Origin: JAGWBJ01 sp034423015
Lineage (GTDB): Bacteria; Chloroflexota; Dehalococcoidia; Lucifugimonadales; JAGWBF01
NCBI GenBank assembly: GCA_034423015.1
Contig: DAOUJG010000031.1
Span: 73,807 to 137,806, forward strand
Length of the DNA: 64,000 nucleotides
Direction of reading: 5' to 3'
The position numbers and the translations under genes are program-made. Shown piece by piece: positions 32,804-40,502 of this stretch. The first letter of the stretch is position 1; each line of letters opens with the position of its first letter. The notes under the pieces were generated by a model. That model worked only from the letters and a program-made list of their open reading frames with translations, was not told the DNA's origin and searched no databases.

Positions 32804-33157
32804 CTACCCGTCCATGGCCGCGGTGAGGGACTTCTCGTTGGCCCCCACTATCAGCTCGCCGCCCAGCCGGACCAGGGGCCGCCGGATGAGGCGGGGCTCC
32901 TGGAGCATCAGCCCGATCAGGTCGTCGTCGGTGAGGCCGTCTGGGTCCAGCCCCATGGCCTTGAAGCTGGGACTCCGGAAGGAGAACACGTCCCGGATGG
33001 GACGGTCTCCCAGCACCTCACGCAGCTCCGCCTCGGAGAAGGTCTCCTTGAAGAAGTCCCGGTCCTGGACGTCCACGCCCCTCTGCGAGAGAAACTCCCT
33101 CGCCTTGCGGCACTGGGTTCATCTGGGCCACCAGTAGAGGGTCGCCTGAGTGCTCAT
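32804..33157 (-). CDS. ArsC/Spx-family protein, probable selenoprotein (in-frame TGA at the CxxC position)
   Basis: The gene encodes 117 residues if TGA at codon 13 (33121-33119) is read through. The ATG at 33157 has an ideal TAAGGAGG five bases upstream. The start reads MSTQATLYWWPR-[TGA]-TQCRKAREFL, and ArsC/Spx/YffB relatives have YxxxxCxxCRKAxxFL there, so the TGA sits on the catalytic first cysteine, giving UxxC. After the TGA the frame is intact to the end with normal family features: DRDFFKETFSEAEL, FSFRSPSFKAMGL, and LMLQEPRLIRRPLV with the conserved RRP, then GANEKSL. A hairpin meeting bacterial SECIS rules follows the TGA. Without recoding only a GTG-started 90-residue fragment lacking the active site would be made. 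It is 75 bases downstream of mutS. A sequencing error or recent nonsense mutation is the alternative. Confidence 0.72.
33085..33103 (-). promoter_or_regulatory. Candidate bacterial SECIS hairpin after the in-frame TGA
   Basis: On the minus strand GCGAGGGA pairs with TCTCTCGC (8 base pairs, one G-U) around a three-base loop GTT. The loop's first base is G, 24 bases after the TGA. Known bacterial SECIS elements need a stem of at least about 4 pairs, a small apical loop with G in its first two positions, and roughly 16-37 bases from UGA to the loop. All are met here. Confidence 0.6.
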
Positions 33158-33232
33158 GGAAACCTCCTTAGGTATATTGCCGCAGGTGTATTGCCGCGCG
33201 TATTGCCCGTATCCGGCGGCCCGTGCCGGCCG

Positions 33233-35854
33233 CTACCCGCTCCGGCTCCCGTCGTCGCCGGGGCGGCTCTCCCGGGCCTCCCGTTGCAACCGGTACAGGG
33301 TGTTGATAGCCTCCAGGGGGGTCATGTTCTGCACGTCCAGGGCGGCAAGCTCCTCCAGGGTGGGGTGCTGACCGCCGAACAGGGCCATCTGCAGGGACGG
33401 GCCTTTGCGCCTGCGCCGGGGCCTGGGGCCGGGGCCCCGGCCGCCGGACTCCAGCTCCCCCAGCACCTCCCAGGCGCGGGCGACCAGGGACTTGGGGAGG
33501 CCGGCGAGCTGGGCCACGTGGATCCCGTAGCTCTTGTCCGCCCCCCCGGGCACTATGCGGTGGAGGAACACCGCCCGGCCCTCCTCCTCGGACACGGCCA
33601 CCGTGTAGTTGCGCACCCTGGGAAGGGTTGCGGCAAGCTGGGTGAGCTCGTGGTAGTGGGTGGCGAACAGGGTCTGGCATCCCAGGCCCGGGTCGTTGTG
33701 GATGTGCTCGACCACCGCCCGGGCGATGGAGAGGCCGTCGTAGGTGCTGGTGCCCCTGCCGATCTCGTCCAGGATGACCAGCGAGCGTGGAGTGGCCTGG
33801 TTGAGTATGGAGGCCGTCTCGACCATCTCGATCATGAAGGTGGACTGGCCGGTGGTCAGGTCGTCCTGAAGGCCCACCCTGGTGAATATCCGGTCCACGA
33901 GGCCGATGGTCGCCCTGTCCGCGGGCACGTAGCTGCCGATCTGGGCCATGAGGACGATGACCGCTACCTGGCGTATGTAGGTGCTCTTCCCGGCCATGTT
34001 GGGGCCCGTCAGGACGATCACCTGGGCGTCGATGTCGGAGGACCGGGTGTCGTTTGGGACGAAGGAGCCCGGGGGCATGACCCGCTCCACCACCGGGTGC
34101 CTGCCGCCCCTGATGTCGATGCCCGCCGTGTCGGCCAGCTCGGGGCGGACGTACCCGTACCTGGAGGCGGCCTCGGCCAGGCAGGTGAACACGTCCACGT
34201 GGGCCACGGCGTCGCCCAGGGCGGAGACCCTGTCCCCCCCGCCGGCGACCTGGGAGCACACCTGCCTGTAGAGGGCCCGCTCCAGCTCCTCGATCCGCTC
34301 CCTGGCGTTGAGTATCAGGGACTCGTACTCCTTCAGCTCCGGGGTGATGAACCGCTCGCCTCCCACCAGCGTCTGGCGCCTCGTGTAGTGGTCGGGCACC
34401 TGGGCCAGGTTGGGATTGCTGACCTCTATGTAGTAGCCGAACACCTTGTTGTATCCGACCTTGAGGCCCCTTATGCCGGTGCTCTCCCTCTCCCTGTGCT
34501 CGAGCCCCGCGATGTACTTGCGTGCGTCCCGGGAGGCCAGGCGCAGCTCGTCCAACTCGGCGGAGAACCCCTCCCGGATGACGCTCCCGTCCCCCGGGTC
34601 CCCCGCGGGCTCCGGCTCCAGGGCGGCGCCTATCAGGGCCGACAGGTCGTCGCAGGGCTGCATGCCGGGCTCCAGGTGGGACAGGCCTGCGGCGTCGCCC
34701 TGGAAGAGGAGGGCCCGCAGCTCCGCCGCGCTCTCCAGCCCCGCCTTCAGGGAGACCAGGTCCCTGGGGGGCGCCGTGCCCAGGCGGACGCGGTTCAGGG
34801 CCCGCTCCAGGTCCGGGATGGTGGAGAGCAGGGACCTGGTCCGCTCCCGCAGGAGGACGTCGTCGTGAAAGGCGCCCACCGAGTCCTGTCTCCGGCCCAG
34901 CTCCCCCAGGTCCAGGAGGGGCTGTCCCAACCACCGTCTCAGGAGCCGGCCGCCCATGGGGGTCCTGGTCAGGTCCAGGGTCGAGAAGAGGGACGCCGCC
35001 GCGTGGCCCCAGCGGCCCCCCTGGAACAGCTCCAGGTTCCGGCGGGTCTGGTGGTCCAGGTTCATGTACGAGCTGGTGCTGTAGGCCCCCAGGCTCCCCA
35101 GGTCCGCCAGGGAGGGGCGCTGGTTGCGGGCCAGGTATTCGACGACGGCGGCCGCGGCCCGCACGGCCTGGGGCAGGTCCTCGCAGCCGAACCCCTCCAG
35201 GGTCGATACCCCGAAGTGGTCCAGCAGCACCTGTCGGGCCTCCGGGTAGGGGAAGTCGCACGGGTCGAAGGACGTGACGGGGCACTGGGCCGGCGGAAGG
35301 CCGAGCCCCTGCCGGTCCTCCCCGCCGTTCTCGGACGTTGGGGGCACCAGAAGCTCCGCGGGAGAGAGGCGGTCCAGCTCCAGGGGGAGGTCCGGGATGG
35401 AGAGCTGGGTGGCGGCGAACTCCCCGGTGGTTATGTCAACGTAGGCGAGGCCCGCAGCGTCGCCGTCCACGGCCAGGGCGGTGAGGTAGTTGTTGGACTT
35501 GGGCTCCAGCAGGGACGGGGACACGACCGTCCCAGGGGTGACCACGCGGACCACGTCCCTCTCCACCAGCCCCTTGGAGGCGGCGGGGTCGCTGAGCTGC
35601 TCGCAGACGGCCACCCGGTGGCCCTTCTTGATGAGCCGGGCCAGGTAGGACTCCAGGGAGTGGGCGGGGATGCCGGCCAGGGGCACCTTGAGGCCCTGGC
35701 CCATGCTCTTGGAAGTAAGGACGATGTCCAGGTCCCTGGACGCCACCCTGGCATCCTCGTCGAAGGTCTCGTAGAAATCTCCCAGGCGGAAGAGCACCAG
35801 GGCATCGGGATACCGCCCCTTGATCCTCAGGTACTGGCGCCGGATGGGTGTCAA
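33233..35854 (-). CDS. mutS: DNA mismatch repair protein MutS
   Basis: An 873-residue MutS. The mismatch-reading Phe-x-Glu motif is in RLGDFYETF near residue 24. The connector and core domains are intact (including YNKVFGYYIEVSN). The ATPase has Walker A GPNMAGKST (about 634-642), the LDEIGRGTSTYDG Walker B/signature (about 712-724) and the ATHYHEL switch (about 745). It binds mismatches as a dimer and recruits MutL. The only start available between an upstream TAG and the domain is TTG at 35854, with AGAGG 6 bases before it. It heads the minus-strand group mutS, ArsC-like, HAD, mutL. Confidence 0.97.
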   Translation of the reverse strand: MTPIRRQYLRIKGRYPDALVLFRLGDFYETFDEDARVASRDLDIVLTSKSMGQGLKVPLAGIPAHSLESYLARLIKKGHRVAVCEQLSDPAASKGLVERDVVRVVTPGTVVSPSLLEPKSNNYLTALAVDGDAAGLAYVDITTGEFAATQLSIPDLPLELDRLSPAELLVPPTSENGGEDRQGLGLPPAQCPVTSFDPCDFPYPEARQVLLDHFGVSTLEGFGCEDLPQAVRAAAAVVEYLARNQRPSLADLGSLGAYSTSSYMNLDHQTRRNLELFQGGRWGHAAASLFSTLDLTRTPMGGRLLRRWLGQPLLDLGELGRRQDSVGAFHDDVLLRERTRSLLSTIPDLERALNRVRLGTAPPRDLVSLKAGLESAAELRALLFQGDAAGLSHLEPGMQPCDDLSALIGAALEPEPAGDPGDGSVIREGFSAELDELRLASRDARKYIAGLEHRERESTGIRGLKVGYNKVFGYYIEVSNPNLAQVPDHYTRRQTLVGGERFITPELKEYESLILNARERIEELERALYRQVCSQVAGGGDRVSALGDAVAHVDVFTCLAEAASRYGYVRPELADTAGIDIRGGRHPVVERVMPPGSFVPNDTRSSDIDAQVIVLTGPNMAGKSTYIRQVAVIVLMAQIGSYVPADRATIGLVDRIFTRVGLQDDLTTGQSTFMIEMVETASILNQATPRSLVILDEIGRGTSTYDGLSIARAVVEHIHNDPGLGCQTLFATHYHELTQLAATLPRVRNYTVAVSEEEGRAVFLHRIVPGGADKSYGIHVAQLAGLPKSLVARAWEVLGELESGGRGPGPRPRRRRKGPSLQMALFGGQHPTLEELAALDVQNMTPLEAINTLYRLQREARESRPGDDGSRSG

Positions 35855-36018
35855 CTCACGCCTCTGCCAGGGGGTTCTCGGCTATTGTACAGCAGGGAGA
35901 GAGGCCTAGAAACGCCCGGGCTGGCAAATTGACTTTTGGGCCCACGTCCTCTAACGTACGAACAGGGTGCCAGGGTTGCCCTGGGGCACGTATCCCAAGA
36001 TGCGGGGGTGAAGTTCTC

Positions 36019-36615
36019 ATGGACCTAGTCTTTCTTCTGGCGATATCCAGCGGGCTGTGGGTGCAGTCCTGGTACCTCCTCGGGTTCTACCCCAACCCCA
36101 GGACCCTGGGGATCATGGCGGCCGGGGTGGCCATAATCCTGCTGGCGGTGGTCATATTCCCGGTGGCGGCCGTGGTGCAGACGCCGGCCCCGGGCGTCAA
36201 CGAGTTCTTCGTGGACGTGCCCACGGCGCTGTCGGCGTTCATCCTCATGTGGGCGGTCTACGAGGCGATGGTCGCGGGCATTTACCTGTGGGGCCTGGAC
36301 ACCCGCAGCCTCGGCTTCTACAGCCTGTTGCTGTGGATCGGCTCGGGCGTCTTCGCCGTCTACATGTTCCTGGGCGGCGAGATCCTGGGTTCCGGGGTCG
36401 TGGAGCCCGTAAGCTGGCTTCTGGGCACGGCAGGCATCCTGCTGGCCATCCAGTCGGCGCTGCTCTTCTTCTACCTGGCCCTGCAGCCCGCCGGCGCCGG
36501 GGAGCCCCCCGCCTCGACCATGAGGACGGTGACCGGGTGGTTCTATCTGGTGTTCTCCGTCGTCATAATGACGCTGGCCGGGCTTCTGGTGCTGGGCCTG
36601 CAGCCGTCCTTCTAG
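36019..36615 (+). CDS. Hypothetical six-helix membrane protein (possibly AmiS/UreI-like)
   Basis: A 198-residue protein made almost wholly of six membrane helices (about 1-17, 27-48, 65-90, 97-118, 128-150, 168-192). Length, helix count and the WGLDTRSLGFYSLLLW segment recall AmiS/UreI amide and urea channels (which have a GLDGxGLGWxSL stretch), but the match is loose. No amidase or urease genes are near. I chose the ATG at 36019, where the hydrophobic protein begins; the upstream open frame is hydrophilic and lies in the mutS promoter region. Confidence 0.6.
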   Translation: MDLVFLLAISSGLWVQSWYLLGFYPNPRTLGIMAAGVAIILLAVVIFPVAAVVQTPAPGVNEFFVDVPTALSAFILMWAVYEAMVAGIYLWGLDTRSLGFYSLLLWIGSGVFAVYMFLGGEILGSGVVEPVSWLLGTAGILLAIQSALLFFYLALQPAGAGEPPASTMRTVTGWFYLVFSVVIMTLAGLLVLGLQPSF

Positions 36616-36641
36616 CCCACCGAAGACGTTCAGAGACCCGT

Positions 36642-36667
36642 GCCCGTCCCGTCGTAAACGGGCGGGC
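36642..36667. terminator. Bidirectional hairpin between convergent genes
   Basis: GCCCGTCCCGT and ACGGGCGGGC form a 10-base-pair stem with one bulged T and a 5-base loop, in the 64-base gap between the six-helix protein (plus) and the FNR-like reductase (minus). There is no T-run. Confidence 0.5.
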
Positions 36668-36679
36668 GCGGGAGGGGCC

Positions 36680-37489
36680 CTACTGCTTCCAGTAGCGCTC
36701 CTCCATTACGTGGAAACCCCTGGGGTCCAGCCGGTCCTTGACGTCCTCTATCATCCCCGGGTGGCCGCACGCGTACACCATGGTGTCATCGGGCGACAGG
36801 CCGAACCTGTCGACGTATTCCTCGACGATGGCGTTCACCCGACCCCGGGCCCCGGTCCAACCGGCGTTCCTCTCCTCGTTGGGGCGGCTCACCGTCGGCA
36901 CGTACACGACGGCATCAGGCCGGCTGGAGGCCATCTCCTCCATCTCTTCCCGGTAGGCGAACTCGTCGTGATAGCTGGCGCCCTGGAGCACGTAGAACCT
37001 GTGTCCGCTGGCGCCCCTGTGAAGGTAGCTGCGCAGGATGCTCGTGAAAGGAGCGATCCCCGTGACCGTCGCCACCATCAGGTGGCGGCTATAGCTCTCG
37101 TCCATGGTGAAGATGCCCTTGGCCCGGGGCCGGATGCTCATGGTGTCCCCGACCTTCAGGTCCCATATCATGGGGGTGAGGACTCCGTCGGGGAGGGGGA
37201 CCAGCTCCACGAACAGCTCTATATGGGGCTCGTGGGGCGCGGAGACGATGGAGTAGGCCCTCTCCACGCTCTCCAGGCCCAGGGTGCAGTACTGACCCGG
37301 CTTGAAGTCGAAGGGCACCTGGGGGTCCAGCTTGATGAGGATCAGGTCCTCGGTGATGTCCTTCCTCTCCACCAGCCTGGCCCTGGGCAGGCGGGCTATC
37401 ATGTCCCGCATCCGCCGCTCTCTCTCCACCACCTTGGCGTCAGCCTGCTCCACTTGCGGACCCCCCGTTTCGTCGGCTCTGGCAGTCAC
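36680..37489 (-). CDS. Ferredoxin-NAD(P) reductase-like flavoprotein
   Basis: A 269-residue FNR-superfamily protein. The FAD-binding motif RAYSIVSAPHE is at about 77-87, with the second flavin segment GDTMSIRPRAKG at about 113-124. The NAD(P)-binding loop VTGIAPFTSILRSYL is at about 142-156, and the C-terminal VYACGHPGMIEDVK is at about 237-250. The extended basic N-terminus (1-40) has no cysteines. It moves electrons between NAD(P)H and a ferredoxin or the iron-sulfur subunits encoded upstream. It starts with GTG one base after the stop of the Fdh-like gene, so it belongs to the same operon (NuoE-like, NuoF-like, Fdh-like, FNR-like). Confidence 0.88.
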   Translation of the reverse strand: MTARADETGGPQVEQADAKVVERERRMRDMIARLPRARLVERKDITEDLILIKLDPQVPFDFKPGQYCTLGLESVERAYSIVSAPHEPHIELFVELVPLPDGVLTPMIWDLKVGDTMSIRPRAKGIFTMDESYSRHLMVATVTGIAPFTSILRSYLHRGASGHRFYVLQGASYHDEFAYREEMEEMASSRPDAVVYVPTVSRPNEERNAGWTGARGRVNAIVEEYVDRFGLSPDDTMVYACGHPGMIEDVKDRLDPRGFHVMEERYWKQ

Positions 37490-37490
37490 G

Positions 37491-40376
37491 TCAGTCTGCT
37501 GCGGATACCGCTTTCACCGCCGCCGGGGTGATGTCCAGCCCCGGCACCTTGGACATGGGATCGGGCTCCTCGCTGGCCTGCAGGTCAACCGCAAGCTGGC
37601 CGAAGAGCGCGGTGGATGAGACGATCCCCCTTTGCAGGTCCTCCCTTATGGTGGACCGGCCCTGGAGCGTCCCCCATGATGTGCGGACCTCCACGGGGTC
37701 GCCCTCCCCGATGCCCAGCGCCCGGGCGTCCGAGGAGCTGATCTCCACGATCTCTTCCCGTCGAATGGAGTTGGCCCGACCATTCACGATCTCCAGCTCC
37801 CGTTGCGACTGAAGGAGCACCCTGCCCGGCACCAGCAGGAACGGGAACTCCGCATCCTCCCGGGCCTCCGCCGCCCGGAAGTCGGGCGCAGCCAGCCGGG
37901 CCCTGCCGCCGGGAAAGCCGTCGGAGTACAGGACGGGCGTGCCCGGATGGTCGGCGTCGGGGCACGGCCACTGGAGCCCGTCGTACTCCATGTCCGAGTA
38001 CAGGAGCTGGATGGGCAGCGGCTGGGAGGGGTCCGGCCTGGCGACCAGCACGCCCTGGGCCTGGAGCCGCTGGTGGGAGATGCCGCCGTAGGAGGGCACG
38101 AGCCCGGCGATCTCCTCCATAACGGCTTCGGGGCCGGCGAAGTCGAAGCCCGACGGCGCCATCCGGCTCCCGATCTGGGAGATGGTCCACCACTCGGGGC
38201 GTGCCTCGCTGTTCTTGAGGGCAAGGGCCGGGCGCAGGGACTGGACCCTGCGCTCCACGTTGGTGAAGGTGCCCGTTTTCTCCGCGAAGCTGGAGCGGGG
38301 AAGCACCACGTCGGCCTTCAGGGCCACGGGGCCCAGGAACTGGTCCTGGACCACCAGCAGGTCCAGGTTGTCCAGCAGGGAGAGGGGACCGGAGCCGGCA
38401 GAGGGGTCGGACCACTCGACAAGGCCGCCCTCGGCCAGGTTGAGGCTGTCCCCGACGATGAACATGGCCTTGATCTCTCCCTCTCGGACCGATTGGAAGA
38501 TCCCCCGAAGGTCCAGGCCGGTCTCGAAGGGCACCATCTCGCCCCAGGCATCCTCCAGGGCGCGGCGGTCGTCGGCGTCGTCCACCCTGCGGTAGCCAGG
38601 GAGGAGGTGAGGCACGCATCCCATGTCCCAGGCCCCCTGCCCGTTGGCCCCCTGCCGGAGGGGATAGATGCCCGTCGACGGCCTGCCCAGGTTCCCGGTC
38701 AGCAGGGCCATGTCCGCCAGGCCCAGGACGCAGCCGTCGTGGAGCTGGCGGGGGACGTTGTCCAGCGCGTACACGATGGCCGAGGCGCCGGAGCCCGCGT
38801 AGATGCGGGCCGCCTCGGCGATCTGCTCCGCCGGGACCCCGGTCTCGCCGGCCACCGCGCCCATGTCCAAAGATACGACGGCGCTGCGAAGCGCTGCGCC
38901 GGGGGGGCCTTCCTCCTCCTTGCAATGCTCTCCCACCCAGGCCCCGTCGTCCAGTCCCTCGTCCAGGATGGTCTTCAGCATGCCGCCCAGGAGCAGAAGC
39001 TCGGTCCCGGGCTTCGGCCTCAGCCACAGGTGCGCGTAGCGGGTCAGCTCCACCTCCCGGGGGTCGATGACGACCAGCCTGGTCCCCGCCTTGACCCCGC
39101 GCTTGATGGGCACGCCCAGGACGTTGTGCTCCTCGGTGACGTTGGCGTTGAAAGTCAGGATGCACCGGGAATCTTCCAGCTCCCAGGTGGGGTTGGTCGC
39201 CGCGCCGTAGCCAAGGGTATCCATGAGCCCCATCACCATCTCGGGGCGGGTGTTGGAGGTCTGGTCCACGTTGTTGGTCACCATGACCGTCCGGGCGAAC
39301 TTCTGGGCCAGGTAGTGCTCCTCGTTGGTGCTGTCGGGCGCGGTGAGAATGGCGAACTGGGAACCCTTGTAGCGGGGGAGGGTCCCGACGATGTGGTCCA
39401 GCGCCTCCTCCCAGGTGGCCTCCTGAAGGACGCCCTCCCGGCGTATCAGGGGGCGCCGGAGGCGCTCCTTGCTGCTGACGAAGCCCAGGCCGAACTTGCC
39501 CTTGAAGCAGGCCTGGCCGCGGTTGGCGGGCGAGTTGAGCTCGGGCACCGCCCGGACGACCTTGTTGAAGGAGTTCACCTCCAGGTTGATCTGGCACCCC
39601 ACCGGACAGTGGGGGCAGATGGTGCGCCCCACGCGGCTGGCCTTCTCCCACTTGTTGTCGCTCTCCACCAGCGCGCCCACGGGGCAGACGTCCAGGCAGG
39701 CGCCGCAGAACTCGCACCCCGACTCCAGGAGGGAGGTGCCGTGGGACGTGCCCACCAGGGCCCTGCCCGCCCGGTCGGTGAAGGTGATGGCGTTGTCGCC
39801 CCGCACCTCTTCGCACACCCGGACGCACCGGCCGCACACTATGCACAGGTTGTAGTCCCTGTCGTAGAAGGGGTCGCCCGTCTCCACGGGCAGGTCCCGG
39901 TACTGGTAGCTCAGGGGCGACTCCAGCTCCATGTTCAGGTACCGAGTCGTGTCCTTGAGCTCGCACCTCTCGTTCTTGGGACAGGTGACGCACCGGTCGT
40001 TGACCGACACGTGGCGCAGGCACACGTCCTCGGGACCGCACAGCTCGATCCGGTGGCAGGTGAGACAGCCGTGGGGGTGCTCGGAGATGAGCATCTCCAT
40101 GATGGAGCGCCGCAGCTGGTAGACCTGGTCGTTGTCGCTGGTGACGACCATCCCGTCCTGGACAGGCAGGGTGCAGGAGGCTGGGTATCCCCGTCCCCCC
40201 TCGACCTCGACGACGCACATCCGGCATGCGGCGTAGGGCTTCATGCCTGGGTGGTAGCACAGGTAGGGGACGTAGATGCCCGCGGCGATGGCCGCCTCCA
40301 GGACCATCTGTCCCGGCTGGGCCTTCACCCTCACACCGTCTATGGTTATGGTAACTTGCTCGACCTTTTCCACCAT
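37491..40376 (-). CDS. Formate-dehydrogenase/NuoG-like large subunit lacking the catalytic Cys/Sec
   Basis: A 961-residue iron-sulfur MopB protein. The N-terminal [2Fe-2S] domain has LCYHPGMKPYAACRMC and a later cysteine (about 35-65). The His-Cys cluster region is HPHGCLTCHRIELCG (about 98-112), followed by two [4Fe-4S] sets (CIVCGRCVRVCEE, CEFCGACLDVCPVG) and the MopB cluster CPHCPVGC. The middle resembles NAD-dependent formate dehydrogenase (NGQGAWDMGCVPHLLPGY). Where such enzymes have the RxC(U)H active site, this protein reads VDQTSNTRPEMV, with neither Cys/Sec nor His and one residue fewer. I chose the ATG at 40376, 8 bases after GGAG; the frame is open 68 codons further. Formate oxidation is doubtful. 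Confidence 0.85.
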   Translation of the reverse strand: MVEKVEQVTITIDGVRVKAQPGQMVLEAAIAAGIYVPYLCYHPGMKPYAACRMCVVEVEGGRGYPASCTLPVQDGMVVTSDNDQVYQLRRSIMEMLISEHPHGCLTCHRIELCGPEDVCLRHVSVNDRCVTCPKNERCELKDTTRYLNMELESPLSYQYRDLPVETGDPFYDRDYNLCIVCGRCVRVCEEVRGDNAITFTDRAGRALVGTSHGTSLLESGCEFCGACLDVCPVGALVESDNKWEKASRVGRTICPHCPVGCQINLEVNSFNKVVRAVPELNSPANRGQACFKGKFGLGFVSSKERLRRPLIRREGVLQEATWEEALDHIVGTLPRYKGSQFAILTAPDSTNEEHYLAQKFARTVMVTNNVDQTSNTRPEMVMGLMDTLGYGAATNPTWELEDSRCILTFNANVTEEHNVLGVPIKRGVKAGTRLVVIDPREVELTRYAHLWLRPKPGTELLLLGGMLKTILDEGLDDGAWVGEHCKEEEGPPGAALRSAVVSLDMGAVAGETGVPAEQIAEAARIYAGSGASAIVYALDNVPRQLHDGCVLGLADMALLTGNLGRPSTGIYPLRQGANGQGAWDMGCVPHLLPGYRRVDDADDRRALEDAWGEMVPFETGLDLRGIFQSVREGEIKAMFIVGDSLNLAEGGLVEWSDPSAGSGPLSLLDNLDLLVVQDQFLGPVALKADVVLPRSSFAEKTGTFTNVERRVQSLRPALALKNSEARPEWWTISQIGSRMAPSGFDFAGPEAVMEEIAGLVPSYGGISHQRLQAQGVLVARPDPSQPLPIQLLYSDMEYDGLQWPCPDADHPGTPVLYSDGFPGGRARLAAPDFRAAEAREDAEFPFLLVPGRVLLQSQRELEIVNGRANSIRREEIVEISSSDARALGIGEGDPVEVRTSWGTLQGRSTIREDLQRGIVSSTALFGQLAVDLQASEEPDPMSKVPGLDITPAAVKAVSAAD

Positions 40377-40463
40377 GCCATCCGCTCCACCGAAGGGATC
40401 CGTTTCCAGGGCGTCCCGCTTCCGCGCGGGGGGGACGGCCCTCGTGAGCTCGTTGCCCGTCTT

Positions 40464-40502
40464 GCTACCTGCGCGTTCGAGCCCGCTACCTGCGCGTTCG
40501 AG
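40464..40502. repeat. 18-base direct repeat at the end of the NuoF-like gene
   Basis: gctacctgcgcgttcgag occurs at 40464-40481 and again at 40485-40502, a 21-base period. It straddles the NuoF-like stop (40486) and the spacer before the Fdh-like start. Confidence 0.85.

Noticed and set aside
32804..33076. The ArsC-like gene as a GTG-started 90-residue protein
   Set aside because: That start lacks a Shine-Dalgarno sequence and the active-site loop, while the ATG at 33157 has a near-perfect one. The recoded full-length frame explains the data better, though a fresh nonsense mutation cannot be excluded.
30902..35932. A very long open frame (about 1676 codons) on the plus strand across mutL and mutS
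   Set aside because: It is antisense to two certain genes and arises from high GC with few stops. The translation is Gly/Pro/Arg-rich with no domain.
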